From Bacteroidales bacterium (lineage in GTDB: Bacteria; Bacteroidota; Bacteroidia; Bacteroidales; UBA932): a stretch of 64,000 nucleotides of DNA. Of this stretch, positions 7,667 through 18,600 are shown one piece after another. The stretch is taken from NCBI GenBank assembly GCA_017634595.1, contig JAGBNC010000006.1, forward strand, positions 226,596 to 290,595, read 5' to 3'. Both the position numbers and the translations under genes were made by a program. The notes below the pieces were generated by a model. It worked only from the letters and a program-made list of their open reading frames with translations. It was not told where the DNA came from and ran no database searches. Positions within the stretch are counted from its first letter, which is position 1; every line of letters begins with the position of its first letter.

Positions 7667-10600
7667 CTAGTCAGAAACGGACGTTCCGATTTTGCCAACT
7701 ATTTTGTCAAGTGTTCCTTTGGGGAATGACGCATGCTCTCCATACCAAAAGAAAGAATCGTGACTTTCATAAGTCCCCGCTTCTACGTGTTTATCATCTG
7801 TAAGATAACTGCTAACATCATTTGAGTAGCCGAGTACAGTGACGTTCTTTTCTGGCCACAATTCCCTTATTCTCAAGGCGTATTCCTTGACCGGTTCCCT
7901 CGAGAGAGCGACTATTCTCCAGTTACCTATATCGATAACCTGAAAATACTCCATTTGATGAGTTTTGACTTCACCTCTACCATACGCAGACAACATTCTT
8001 TTGGCCCATTTTACATTTTTCACTGCCTCAATATCAAGCGAACGGCCACTGTTTTCATCTAAGAAAGCACGGACCTCCCGGAGTGGCATCGCTTTGACCG
8101 GTACGGCTAGTGAATCGAACATGAAACTTATCCCGCCATTTATCTCCTCTCGCTCACCGTCAAGTGCTTCAAGAACACTATCTGCCAATGTTTTACCCGT
8201 TTCATTAAAGTCCTGTGACAGTGGATCCGTATCACCGCAGCACCCCTGGAAAAACACAGGGAATACACTGTCGCCGGATTCTTCAACGATTTGCCTTGCC
8301 ACCCCCGGGTAATTAGCGCCCAAAGTATAACGGTTCTGCCCGCTATTGGGAAATACAGGATGGCAAGCGGCCTCAAAAAACACGACCCTGCGACCACCTG
8401 TCATGCGAAAATCAAGGACATCCACAACAGGGTCAATAACAGAGTCATCCCCTTTAAGGCCCCTGTTATATCCCAGTACAGCTCTGGTACGGCAGAATCC
8501 AGCATCTGCTGGAACCATATTTTCCAAGGCATCGCCAACAGATTGTACCACTGCACTTTTCAAAAAGGAAAGATAACGTGCATCTGCTTTGCCTCCGGGA
8601 AACATTTCCCAGTCCATTGCTGCAGGAGCAAAATGAGTATGAGTAACTGATATCAGTACCGCAGCAGGATCGAGGCCGAAGGAAGCCTGGATAGACTGCT
8701 TGATTTCCTTGACCAACTGATAGTTAATTGCGCCAAGATCCAGGCTCACAAGAGCAACAGTGGACCGGCCATCATTGACAGTTATTGTTCGGGCATAAAG
8801 ATCACCCTTTGTCCTGTCAGACGCCCTGAAAAGAGAACCGTCAAATCCCATTCCGTACAGATGGCCGCCAGCCACTGCAATATATTGGAGAGCTTCCTTC
8901 CAGGTCTCTCCGTTCAGATAACCCGCCACTGTCCACTCTTTTGCACCGGACGGCTCGTTTACCCACAGATGCTGATCGGATGACAAAGCATAAAGGCGTC
9001 CTTCATACCAAGCCGCAGAGCGCACATCAAAGGGAACCGCTCCGAGCAGAAGGCTGCTAGATGCAGAATCAGAGGGTCTGAAAAACAACTCAGAAGAAGA
9101 AGTAAAAAGATAAAGTCCCTCATCTGACGCTGCAATAGCAACAGCATCTGGCACAAGACCGGCATCACTACGTTCGAAACGGTTTAATGTACTTGTCGAT
9201 AGATGGTTATCAAGAGATACGCCAAAAAGGTCATCTTCACTTGCACAAAGCAGTTTATATGACTCTGGAACAGCACCTGCCAGCAAACTGACATCATTTG
9301 TGGAAAAGAGTTTCTGCCATGATCCTGCAACGTATCGGTATAAATCGCCTTTGATGTCCAAGCTGAACAAGTCCTCTCCGCATCCGAACAGCGAAAGGGG
9401 TTCGTCCACATCGACAGTACCGTCATGTATCCATTCCAAGGAATAGCGTCCTTCTGCGGGATGCCCGTAGCCTTGAAGGGCTTGGCTGAAAAAAGCACCG
9501 GCTGCATCTATCGGCACGGACCCGTAACCAACCTGATAAGAGTATTCTCCAAGTTGACCAGACATCCAGTCCAGATCTTTACGTATCACTTCATAGCTCA
9601 GGCTATATTGGCCAGGATAATTTGTCACAAGGTAATCGTAATCGGACTGTAGTTCTTCAAACAGATTAATTGCCGCCTGTTTGTCTTCAGAAACACGTGC
9701 GGCAAACTTCTCACGCGCCGCATTATACGATGTTTTGCCCTGTCCTGCAGCCATATTGGAAGAGTAAATATCCACCAATGAAGCTATGATCTTTCTGTCT
9801 TTAGCCTTGGTGCAAAAGCGTCTGAGTGCCTTTTCGAGTGCTTTCTGTTCGTCATAAGTGGCAGGAGCTTCCATGTAGTCAGCAATGGTGGAAAGAGGCA
9901 GACGGTTCAACCGGTTGTCCCGCATCGGGTTTGACATCATTCCATACAACTCCTGGCAGAGGTCTGCATCCCTTCCTGTCAACGGCCCAAGGAACAGTGT
10001 ATTGTAAAAATCGTTTACAGGGTAATTATCCCAAAGAATAATCCTGTGCTTCACAACTGACTTATACTTCCTAACATCTGCTGAGCTTATTGTGGTACTA
10101 ACCACATTCTCGCCAGTCCAGAAAACGAAAACGTCTGGATCAAGAAGCTCTGCCAAAGCATCAAGATATGGGCGCCTGTGCGGATTATCCACATCCCTTC
10201 CCCTATACCATGTGGGACAGAAAATCATTTTGCAGTCAGGATCATTCTCCTTCAAATCGCTGTACAAACGATTTACAAAATGAAAATGGCCCGCTGCAAT
10301 TTCCGCTTGCCCTTCAAGTTCCAGATCATCCAAAGCAAGATAGAACCACTTCACGCCCAAACTCTGGAACCATTGGTACTTTTCTAGAAGCACAGAATAA
10401 TCCTCATCGCTTTTGACCGACAGAGGACGAAGTGAATATAGCATAGGATTCATGCCGAAACAGAAGAAAATACCATCCCTGCGACATTCCTCCACAACAG
10501 CCGCCCAATCTCGCTTGTCTTTTGCCGAGAAAGGAAGCCACCATTTGTTAAGCCCCGAGAGTTCCTTCATTGAAGAAATACCACGGTCATGCTCCACGAA

Positions 10601-10789
10601 AAAAGACAAATAGCAAGGAGCGAAGAAGTTCATTCCGAACTCCTTCAAGACAGGAATTTCTTCCAGACACTGTTCCGGTGTCCAGTCATATCCCTTTGTG
10701 CCACGGATCTCGAATCCCTGTTCATTTGTCGAACAGGCCCCGGCAACTAAAACGGCACAAAGACTGACAATAATTGTCCAATGCTTCAT
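7667..10789 (-). CDS. GH84-like / propeller-like / ceramidase-like fusion lipoprotein
   Basis: About 1040 residues from the ATG at 10789; a TTG three codons earlier is less likely. The lipobox is VAGAC. Residues 25-330 resemble GH84 hexosaminidases (O-GlcNAcase/NagJ type): a TIM-barrel start near GTKGYDWTPEQ and an Asp-Asp pair (WFYLALDDLE, 154-155) where GH84 enzymes carry their catalytic Asp pair. Residues 430-660 are propeller-like repeats (LYALSSDQHLWV, HLYGMGFDGSLF). Residues 660-1040 resemble neutral ceramidase: THTHFAP (about 716), ACHPVF, FFQGCCGDTDP and GYSNDVSSYL near the end. The presumed metal-binding His residues are kept. It ends a SusCD operon that also encodes an EEP phosphodiesterase. 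The substrate is unknown; glycosphingolipids or glycosylphospholipids are inferred. Confidence 0.75.
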   Translation of the reverse strand: MKHWTIIVSLCAVLVAGACSTNEQGFEIRGTKGYDWTPEQCLEEIPVLKEFGMNFFAPCYLSFFVEHDRGISSMKELSGLNKWWLPFSAKDKRDWAAVVEECRRDGIFFCFGMNPMLYSLRPLSVKSDEDYSVLLEKYQWFQSLGVKWFYLALDDLELEGQAEIAAGHFHFVNRLYSDLKENDPDCKMIFCPTWYRGRDVDNPHRRPYLDALAELLDPDVFVFWTGENVVSTTISSADVRKYKSVVKHRIILWDNYPVNDFYNTLFLGPLTGRDADLCQELYGMMSNPMRDNRLNRLPLSTIADYMEAPATYDEQKALEKALRRFCTKAKDRKIIASLVDIYSSNMAAGQGKTSYNAAREKFAARVSEDKQAAINLFEELQSDYDYLVTNYPGQYSLSYEVIRKDLDWMSGQLGEYSYQVGYGSVPIDAAGAFFSQALQGYGHPAEGRYSLEWIHDGTVDVDEPLSLFGCGEDLFSLDIKGDLYRYVAGSWQKLFSTNDVSLLAGAVPESYKLLCASEDDLFGVSLDNHLSTSTLNRFERSDAGLVPDAVAIAASDEGLYLFTSSSELFFRPSDSASSSLLLGAVPFDVRSAAWYEGRLYALSSDQHLWVNEPSGAKEWTVAGYLNGETWKEALQYIAVAGGHLYGMGFDGSLFRASDRTKGDLYARTITVNDGRSTVALVSLDLGAINYQLVKEIKQSIQASFGLDPAAVLISVTHTHFAPAAMDWEMFPGGKADARYLSFLKSAVVQSVGDALENMVPADAGFCRTRAVLGYNRGLKGDDSVIDPVVDVLDFRMTGGRRVVFFEAACHPVFPNSGQNRYTLGANYPGVARQIVEESGDSVFPVFFQGCCGDTDPLSQDFNETGKTLADSVLEALDGEREEINGGISFMFDSLAVPVKAMPLREVRAFLDENSGRSLDIEAVKNVKWAKRMLSAYGRGEVKTHQMEYFQVIDIGNWRIVALSREPVKEYALRIRELWPEKNVTVLGYSNDVSSYLTDDKHVEAGTYESHDSFFWYGEHASFPKGTLDKIVGKIGTSVSD

Positions 10790-10813
10790 CCGACTCAATA
10801 ATCATGTTAGGAA

Positions 10814-10868
10814 CTTAGTGACTTACGGGGCCTTTTCATCCATATTTAAGACCCCGCAAGGTACTAAG
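10814..10868. repeat. Long hairpin between the TIG/NHL and GH84 genes
   Basis: On the plus strand CTTAGT (814-819), GA, CTTACGGGG (822-830), a 21-nt loop, CCCCGCAAG (852-860), GT, ACTAAG (863-868). This gives 6 + 9 pairs around a 2x2 internal loop, with one mismatch on this strand that becomes a G-U pair in the minus-strand transcript. It has no T-run, so a processing, stability or partial-attenuation site fits better than a plain terminator. Confidence 0.6.
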
Positions 10869-10882
10869 CAATTCAAAAAAAA

Positions 10883-13003
10883 CTATTTGAGCGTGAGACG
10901 GAAGACAAGGTTGTTCTTCTGGTCACAGACATACAGGTTGTCATCCTTGTCGATACCGAGCCCCCAGCCCTTGTATGTCATATCCAAAGCACGGCATGGA
11001 CCGGTAACAGCAGGAGTCGTGGCTCCTGTTTCATTAGCAATCGTATATACTCTGCCATCCGGAGTAATCCTGCGGATACGGTGGTTATAATCGCCGGTGC
11101 CGTCAGCAAGATACAAGTTGCCTTTTGAATCAAGAACAAGGTTGGAGGGATTGTAGAAGAGGGCATCTTCAGCCTTGCATTCTGCCAGGGGCTCGAACGA
11201 CTTGCCAAGGATATTGGTCCTCACCTCGGGTCCGGCTATACGCGTTACGGCACATTCAGGATAAGAAATTGCTTTGACACAGTTATTCAGACCATCGCTC
11301 ACATAGATGGTCTTCTTGTCAGGAGAGACTGCGATGCCGCGGATATTGTAGAAATTGTCTATCGCAGCAAAATCTATCGAATTGGGACTTCCTACTATGG
11401 ACTTCACCTCTCCTGAAGTCAAGTCCATCATACGCAGGTTGAAGCCGTCACCTATGAGCAGGTGTGTGTCATCGTACATCGCCACAGTATAAGGCAAGCA
11501 GAGCCATGCATCAGCGCCTATGCCATCCCTGGAATCGGCCTGCTTGCTTCCGGCAGTACCAGCAATGGTCGTAACGGTGCCGTCCTGGGTCACCTTACGG
11601 ATAAGATGATTGGTAACATCGGCCACGTAGATATTGTCCTTGGAATCAACCGCAAGAGAATAGATGTACTTGAATGTAGCATCTGCGCCCTTGCCGTCGG
11701 CAGAGCCGGTGGTAGCATATTTACCGGCTATGAATTCGAGTTTGCCAGAAGGAGTAAGTTTACGGATTACTCCACCAGTAGCCTCACCGATATATATGTT
11801 GCCTTTGTTGTCAGGGACCACAGCTACTGGCTGATTCATCTTGGCTGAAAGGGCATCCACAGTTTGTCCTTCGTCGCTGCCCTTCTCGCCGGAACCCGCT
11901 ATTATTTCTGCCCAGTAATATGTGAGATAATGGAAATCAAGCTGATTGGTCGCTTTTCCACCGACCGTCACACCGACCTTAACATCCAGTTTGCCTTCTT
12001 CGTATTGAGGGACGATAACGTCAATCTCACTCATGCGGGACTCTACCACCTCCGCAGCGACAGTTCCAAAGCTTACTGTAACATCGGATTTGTTGGGGCT
12101 GAAATTCTGGCCCTTTACCTTAATCACGTCTCCCACCTCTGCTGAAGCTACTGATAGCCCGCTCACTGAAGGATCACCGGCGACATAATTGAAGTTGACG
12201 GCGTTGGACACGTCTTTAGATGACTTCACCTTTACCTCAACTTCGCCATAGCCTTCAGGGACGACTGCCTCAATAAGGTAGGCCTCTGATTTGTTGACCT
12301 TAGCCTCGGCGGTGCCGAAGAAAACTTTATTCTCCGAATAAGGCTCAAGGAACGATCCGCTGATGGTTACGGTCTCTCCAACCTTGGCCGATGCCGGGGA
12401 TACTTCGGTGATAATGCTCTTGTCTGATTTGTAGCTGAATTTGACAGCATTGGACTTGTTTGTGCCAACGGCAACAGTCACATCCACCATGCCGACGATT
12501 CCGCCGGGAGCAAGCACTTTGAGCTCAGTCTCCGATGCGCTTCGCACTTCCGACATCGAAGTACCGAACATGACGGTATTATTGTCCGGCGTAGGGTTGA
12601 AATTATTGCCCTTGATCGTAACTTCATCCCCGGCAAAGCCGGCCTCGGGGCTGATTGATGTTATGGTCACCTCAGGTTGGACATAAGTGAACGACACGCT
12701 GGATGATGAGCCGGCAGCAGTCGTAACGGTTACCTTTACTGTTCCCGGGTTGTTCTTGGGCGCAGTAACCTTAAGTTCCGTTGCACTTGCAGATGTAATC
12801 TCCGCTTTTGCTGCTCCGAACTTGACAGTATTTGCATCGGCCGTAGCGCCGAAATCAGTTCCCTTGATGGTTACAGCGTCGCCTACGTAACCCGACTCTG
12901 GAGAGATGGATGCGATAGCCGGTGCCTTAAGCTCCGGCTCGGCAGGTTTGCAACTCGCGACAATCGCGAAAGCAGCAAGCAACAAATAGATAGACCTTTT
13001 CAT
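10883..13003 (-). CDS. IPT/TIG and NHL-repeat surface lipoprotein
   Basis: A 706-residue lipoprotein (lipobox IVASC, Cys18) with four tandem IPT/TIG immunoglobulin-like domains at about 29-112, 113-197, 198-280 and 281-365. Each opens like I(A/T)SISPE(S/A)G and has a GxxF/NxVxFG core. An NHL beta-propeller fills about 370-706, with repeats such as GNIYIGEATGGVIRKLTPSG and NIYVADVTNHLIRKV. Proteins of this build are common next to SusCD pairs and are thought to bind substrate at the cell surface. Here it lies between the EEP and GH84/ceramidase-like genes of the operon, 27 bp after the former. Confidence 0.8.
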   Translation of the reverse strand: MKRSIYLLLAAFAIVASCKPAEPELKAPAIASISPESGYVGDAVTIKGTDFGATADANTVKFGAAKAEITSASATELKVTAPKNNPGTVKVTVTTAAGSSSSVSFTYVQPEVTITSISPEAGFAGDEVTIKGNNFNPTPDNNTVMFGTSMSEVRSASETELKVLAPGGIVGMVDVTVAVGTNKSNAVKFSYKSDKSIITEVSPASAKVGETVTISGSFLEPYSENKVFFGTAEAKVNKSEAYLIEAVVPEGYGEVEVKVKSSKDVSNAVNFNYVAGDPSVSGLSVASAEVGDVIKVKGQNFSPNKSDVTVSFGTVAAEVVESRMSEIDVIVPQYEEGKLDVKVGVTVGGKATNQLDFHYLTYYWAEIIAGSGEKGSDEGQTVDALSAKMNQPVAVVPDNKGNIYIGEATGGVIRKLTPSGKLEFIAGKYATTGSADGKGADATFKYIYSLAVDSKDNIYVADVTNHLIRKVTQDGTVTTIAGTAGSKQADSRDGIGADAWLCLPYTVAMYDDTHLLIGDGFNLRMMDLTSGEVKSIVGSPNSIDFAAIDNFYNIRGIAVSPDKKTIYVSDGLNNCVKAISYPECAVTRIAGPEVRTNILGKSFEPLAECKAEDALFYNPSNLVLDSKGNLYLADGTGDYNHRIRRITPDGRVYTIANETGATTPAVTGPCRALDMTYKGWGLGIDKDDNLYVCDQKNNLVFRLTLK

Positions 13004-13029
13004 AATCTGCTAATTTATTGATATTTAGT

Positions 13030-13878
13030 TTATAGTGTAAAATCAACCATTATAGGGAAATGGTCAGAGGCCGTTTTGCTCTGTATCACAGTGGCGTTTT
13101 GCTTGAAAGTAACTTTGTCGTTGGCAAAGATATAATCTATGTGTGAAGAAGGGTTTGTAGTGGAGAAAGTGTAAACGTTCTTCTTGCCGTCAAAAGCTTC
13201 ATGCAGGTTTGCATATATGTATTGTATCTCCTGTGAGTTGGGAACAGCGTTAAAGTCGCCACAAAACAGCAAAGGAGAGTCCATGTCTTCTTTCAACCAC
13301 TCAACTGCCTCTTTGGACTGGGCAATGCGCCCTTCCTGGGTCAAACCAAAATGGGATACGGCAACGACAAGTTTCTTTCCGGCATCTAGCGTCAGAGAGG
13401 CCTTGGTTATAACCCGTGGCCATGTGTCTCCGATTGAATAGAACTTTGTTCCGATCATGCTGATATCGTAGCGAGTTATGATGGCATTGCCAACTTCCCT
13501 CAACTTTCCGCCTGAAGCCGCAGTTGCGGGATTTCGTATGGAAGAATCGTATATGTAGTTCATTTTTAATTCTCCGGCTATATATTCCGCCATATCCATG
13601 TAATTTGACCGGTCGCTGTAATGGCGATCAACCTCATTGAGGATGATAATGTCGGCATTGACTTTCCTTATCTCTTTTACAAGCCTGTCGATATCATACC
13701 TGTTGTCGACACCCACTCCGAAGTGGATGTTATATTGCATCACTCGTACAGCCCCTGATATTTTAAGCGGAATTGAATTGTCGTACAGTTCCTCTCCAGA
13801 AGGTCTCTTAATGTCTATCGCGGGGGAAGTACACCCGAGCAGAAGCAGCAAGGCAAATAACAGTTTCACGAATCTCAT
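13030..13878 (-). CDS. EEP-family metal-dependent phosphodiesterase lipoprotein
   Basis: About 282 residues from the ATG at 13878, chosen over an upstream TTG because it gives a clean lipoprotein signal (MRFVKLLFALLLLLGC) 2 bp after the SusD stop. EEP motifs are intact: VMQYNIHFG, NEVDRH, a His in AVSHFG, GDFNAVP, SHIDYIF and SDHFPIM. The short single-domain form looks closer to the sphingomyelinase/PGAP2IP-like branch of EEP hydrolases than to the nuclease lipoprotein at 2412-3503. Given the ceramidase-like gene two positions on, a phospholipid or sphingolipid head group is a plausible substrate; nucleic acid cannot be excluded. Confidence 0.8.
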   Translation of the reverse strand: MRFVKLLFALLLLLGCTSPAIDIKRPSGEELYDNSIPLKISGAVRVMQYNIHFGVGVDNRYDIDRLVKEIRKVNADIIILNEVDRHYSDRSNYMDMAEYIAGELKMNYIYDSSIRNPATAASGGKLREVGNAIITRYDISMIGTKFYSIGDTWPRVITKASLTLDAGKKLVVAVSHFGLTQEGRIAQSKEAVEWLKEDMDSPLLFCGDFNAVPNSQEIQYIYANLHEAFDGKKNVYTFSTTNPSSHIDYIFANDKVTFKQNATVIQSKTASDHFPIMVDFTL

Positions 13879-13880
13879 GT

Positions 13881-15608
13881 TTATTCCCAATTGGGGTTTT
13901 GTTCAAGTTGTTTGTTGTTGACCAGTTCGTTGGTCGGAATTGGATACAGATAGTCACGTTCCTCATCAAAGGATTTCAGGGTAGTGGGCTGAGCGATGAT
14001 ATATCCGGAAGAGCCGTTGGATAACATACGACTGCCGTCCAGAATTAAATATGTTATTCCACTCTCCTTCTTTGCCGGTGCGCTGTTCAAGATTGCAAAG
14101 TCGTTGACGCCGTCGCCGTCCAGATCTTGTACGCCAAGGCTCCTGAAATACATTCCCCTGAAGCGCTGGGCCAGAAGCGGTCCCCTCTTCCAGCGCATCA
14201 GATCATCCCATCTCAAACCTTCCATTACCAGTTCTACCCTCCTCTCGCGGCGTATCTCCAGAATTGCCGCCGAATTCACTCCGGGGTATAACTTCTGCTG
14301 AGTAGGATCAATGGTAAGGGAAGCCAGGTCCATCTTAGGGAGCCCTCCGCGCTTTCTTGTAAGATTAACTGTCTTATCAAGGTCATCCTGAGTAAGAACG
14401 CCAAGTTCAGCTCTGGCCTCCGCATAGTTGAGCAGGACTTCGGAGTAGCGGAATATGGATGCCGCATTCACGCTGCCGTTGTAAGCATCATCGGAAGTCC
14501 CGGTAACCCATTTTATCATATGGTAGCCCGTTGCAGCCTTGTCGAAGTCGGGGAGCAGTTTTGTCTTGCCTCCTATACGGGTGTAGCCAGGCGTTCGTAC
14601 CGTCTGGTAGAGGCGAAGGTCGCGGTTCTGACATTCTTCATACCAGGTCATTGTTTCATACCCTTGCTGCGAGCTGAAAAAAGAGCCGTCGCGCATCAAG
14701 TACGAATCCATGAACTGCTTATTGAATCCTTCCTTGCAGGATGCCGAAGCGGTTAGGAAAGTATAATTTGCAGAGTGGACCAGACTGAGGCCCTTGTTGT
14801 ATATTTTGGCCAGTATGACCTCCGAATTGGGCTTTTCACTCGTAAAAATGTCCCTGTAATCCGTCTCAGCGCCTGTGTAGTACACCTTGTACCCACCTTT
14901 GTCCATCAATTCTTTGGATGCCTTGACACACTCTTCCAGATACTTGGGCGACAGGTTCTCAAGTCCCAGTTCTGTGTGGTACTTGTAGTAAGTTCCCTCA
15001 TAAAGGCAGAAACGGGACTTGAGGGCAAGGGCGGTCCAGCGCGTGATGCCAGTCTGGTCCTTGTTGTCTTTCAACCATTGTATTGCAAAATCCAGGTCCT
15101 CGAGAATACGCTCATCCACGTAGTCCCTTCCGTCACGGGCTTTGTACAATTCGGGCGAATTGGTCTGCAGTGGTTTGTCATACCACGGGACGTTGCCGAA
15201 CGCCTTGACTTTTTCGTAGTAGAACCATGCGCGATAGAAATGCGCAAGGGCAGCATAGTAATTCTGGGTGGATTCATCGCAATCCGCCTTTTTGTAGTTG
15301 TCCAGAAGCAGATTGAACGTGCGCAACCAGGTCCAGTTCCAGCCACCGCCGGATGCAGGCACGGTACGCACTCCGGCAAGCAGGGCATTGTATGTACCAA
15401 CCTCGATGTTGTCGCTGTTCAAATCTGCCGTCATTACACTGGCTCCGGGAATATATGTATTGAAGCCGTTGGCAAACAACTTCAACTGCTCCTCCGAAGT
15501 AAAATAGCCTTCGTAGGATACATCGGTAGTAGGGATACGCTCCAGAAAATCTTTTCCGCACGAAACTAGCAGCGGAAGGGATATCATCGCTATGACTATC
15601 TTTTTCAT
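13881..15608 (-). CDS. SusD/RagB-family surface substrate-binding lipoprotein
   Basis: About 575 residues from the ATG at 15608 (MKKIVIAMISLPLLVSCGKD), taken over an upstream in-frame start because it gives a proper lipobox and lies 10 bp after the SusC stop. Typical SusD features are the FLERIPTTDVSYEGYF(T/S)SEEQL start, TPR-like helices with AHFYRAWFYY, EILEIRRERRVELVMEGLRWDDLMRWK, and a C-terminal LEQNPNW. SusD caps the SusC channel and binds the ligand outside the cell. The carried ligand is not evident from the sequence. Confidence 0.95.
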   Translation of the reverse strand: MKKIVIAMISLPLLVSCGKDFLERIPTTDVSYEGYFTSEEQLKLFANGFNTYIPGASVMTADLNSDNIEVGTYNALLAGVRTVPASGGGWNWTWLRTFNLLLDNYKKADCDESTQNYYAALAHFYRAWFYYEKVKAFGNVPWYDKPLQTNSPELYKARDGRDYVDERILEDLDFAIQWLKDNKDQTGITRWTALALKSRFCLYEGTYYKYHTELGLENLSPKYLEECVKASKELMDKGGYKVYYTGAETDYRDIFTSEKPNSEVILAKIYNKGLSLVHSANYTFLTASASCKEGFNKQFMDSYLMRDGSFFSSQQGYETMTWYEECQNRDLRLYQTVRTPGYTRIGGKTKLLPDFDKAATGYHMIKWVTGTSDDAYNGSVNAASIFRYSEVLLNYAEARAELGVLTQDDLDKTVNLTRKRGGLPKMDLASLTIDPTQQKLYPGVNSAAILEIRRERRVELVMEGLRWDDLMRWKRGPLLAQRFRGMYFRSLGVQDLDGDGVNDFAILNSAPAKKESGITYLILDGSRMLSNGSSGYIIAQPTTLKSFDEERDYLYPIPTNELVNNKQLEQNPNWE

Positions 15609-15618
15609 TTTCAACCGC

Positions 15619-18600
15619 TTAAAAATTAACATCAAGGCCGAACGTCATGGTGCGCTGGATAGGGTAAACGAACCCGGCTCCATTGTTGTTCAGATTGTTG
15701 ATTGCTTCGGGGTCGAAGCACTTGTAGAGTTTTGTGAACGTGAGCAGATTCTGCCCCGAGAAGAACATCCTTACCTTGGAAAGACCTATTTTTCCGGTAA
15801 GTTTAACGGGAATGGTATAGCCGAGAGTAAGGGTCTTCAGGCGCAGATATGATGCATCCTGAAGGTATTTGGTGTTGGGGACACCAAGTTCGTTGTTGGC
15901 AGTGTTGGACATATATGCCCTCAGCCGCGGGAAATAAGCATTCGGATTCTCCTCTGTCCAGTAATTCCCCTCAAGATGCTTCCATACCGGGTTGTACCAG
16001 CGATTGTACGGACCCCAGAATATCGCACATTCGGCACCGGGATAGAAATCGCGCTTGCCTACGCCCTGGAAGAATATGTTGAAGTCAAAATTATTCCACG
16101 CGAAGGTCAAATCAATGCTGTACGGAAGCCTTACTGAGCTATTGCCTATCCGGACCAAATCGCCCGGATCATCGAGAGTCTCCTGTCCCTTATCTATCTT
16201 ACCATCTTGAACTCCCTGATCCTTAAATTTCAAGTCTCCGGCCCGTGGAGTAACGATATTGTCGCTGACTTTCTTCTGGTTAGCCCATGAGGCGGCTTCC
16301 TCGTCGGAAGCAAAGTAGCCGAGACACTCCAGGCCCCAGATAGTTCCTATCTCCTCCCCCACATTGTACCCGGAAATAAGGTGCCCCCGGTTGGCGTTGT
16401 ATTTAGTGATGACTGCACGGTTGTCGGCCATTACAAACTTGACGCTGTAATCCGCCGGTTTGCCAAAAAGGGTGAAGCGGTCGCGCCACATTATCGACGC
16501 CTCCCAGCCGCGCACCCGCAGGTCGGCCGAATTGGTTCTGGGAACAGTGGCGCCAAGCGTCGCAGGCAGGGAAACCCCCGATGCAAGCATATCATAAGTC
16601 ATTCTCTGATAAGCATCCACGCCGATACTGAGCCTGCGTCCGAACATGTCCAGGTCAACACCCACATTAGTGGAAGTCACCGTTTCCCAGGTCAGGTCAC
16701 CGGCAACCAGTTCAGGCACGGTCACATAATCCACCCGGGATGGTGAATTGGGATTGGTTAGATAACCTGACAACTGCTTCTTTTCCATTGTCGGAATATA
16801 CGAAAAGGGACTGACCTGCTGATTCCCCAGACTACCGTAAGATGCCCTCACTTTGAGTACATCAACTGCCGGTTTGAGGAACTGCATGTATGGCTCGTTC
16901 GACAGTACCCAGCCAACGGCTGCCGAAGGGAAAAAGCCCCATCTGCGTCCTGCCGGGAATTTGGATGTACCATCATAACGGCCGTTCAGTTCCAGGAGGT
17001 ATCTGCTGTCGAAATCGTAGCTCAAACGGTAAAAAATGCCCCTTGTGGCATAGGAAGACTCATCATCAGTGATAATCTTGTCCCCGTTGGCAAGATTCAG
17101 GGAACTGTAGCCTTCAATAAGGTTGTCGTCGACACGCGCATTGAAAGCACGGTAATAGTCCGACACCTGGTTAAAACCCACAATAGCTCCTACTGTATGA
17201 CGTCCGAAAGCTTTATTGAAGTCGGCGTACGCATTTACAGTGTACATCTTTCCTTCGGTGTATGCTTTCTTCACATAATCAGGCATCGAACTCATGGGAG
17301 CCACATTTCCCGGCGAAGAAGAATAGGAGAGACGGATACGTTGGTCGCAGCCATAATTCCTGTCTTCCCAGATGCTAAAGTCACTTTTCAGTTTCAACGC
17401 ATCTCCAAAGAGCGAGATTTCGGCTCCAAAAGTGTCTCGGATATTCGTTTTTTCTGTAGTGGAACGGCCTGAGTCTTTAAGCAAGCCCACCGACACAAGG
17501 CCGCCATAGGTATAGTTTCCGTTATTATCGTAAATAGTTGAAAAAGGGGCGCACAGCTGTGTCATGAAGCGCAAGATATCCCAATTGCCATACACAGTGG
17601 TATTCGGTGCCGAATACTTTTTGTCTTCGAGTGAGAAGTTGTTGTACAAACGAAAATTACCTGTTACCTGCACATCCATCTTGGCTTTCAAGCTGTACAG
17701 CTGCAGATTATCTGTTGCAATTCTATAAACGCCGTCCTGTGAAGAAAGGCCCCCGGAAATGTAATACCTGACGCGCCCGCTTTTTCCCGACAGTTCCAGA
17801 TGATGTCGCTGGAACATTTGGGATTCATTGTAGATGGTCTTATACCAATCGGTCATCTGCCCGGAGATGTATGACAGGTACATATCGTTTACATACGCAA
17901 TCGGGAGCTCCGGGTTCTGCTGATAGGCTTCAAGATAAGCTTTAACCTCATCTAGAGCCGCGAGTCCGCTTCCGGCCCATCCTGTGTAGGCCTCCTGCAT
18001 GATGGTCGCATACTGGATACCGTCCGTAAGCAGTTCTGGGGTTTTCAGCGGCTGACTTACGCCCACGTTTGCGGTATATCGGAAATGAGGTTTCTCGTCG
18101 CTTCCGCTCTTGGTCGTAACCAGAATAACGCCGAAAGATGCTTGCGCCCCATAAATTGCGGCTGAAGAAGCATCCTTAAGCACGCTTACACTTTCAATGT
18201 CCTCAGGAGCCACAAGGTTGATGTCTCCCGGAACACCGTCAACAAGTACCAAAGGAGATCCACCATTAATTGAGTTGTATCCTCTGACGTTATATGTGGG
18301 ATTGCGGTTCAGACGGCCATCTGTCAAAGTGATATTCAAGTTTGGTATTGCACCCTGAAGCGCCTGACCGGCGTTCGTGACCGGCTTTCCGGCAAAAGTC
18401 TCCTGAGACACCTGATTAACGGCGCCAACTATCTTGTTCCGGTTTTTGCTGCCATAACCGATAACTATTGTCTCCTCGAGCATCAGATTGCTCTCGTCCA
18501 AGACAATGGATAAATCGGACCTGCCGTCAGATACAACCGAGCGGGACTCATAGCCAAGTGCCGAGATTGTAAGCATACTACCTTCAGCCGCATCCAGTTC

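Noticed and set aside
7246-7698. 150-codon minus-strand frame in the 7215-7666 gap
   Set aside because: It passes through a terminator, the inverted repeat and the promoter, and its residues show no domain or secretion signal.
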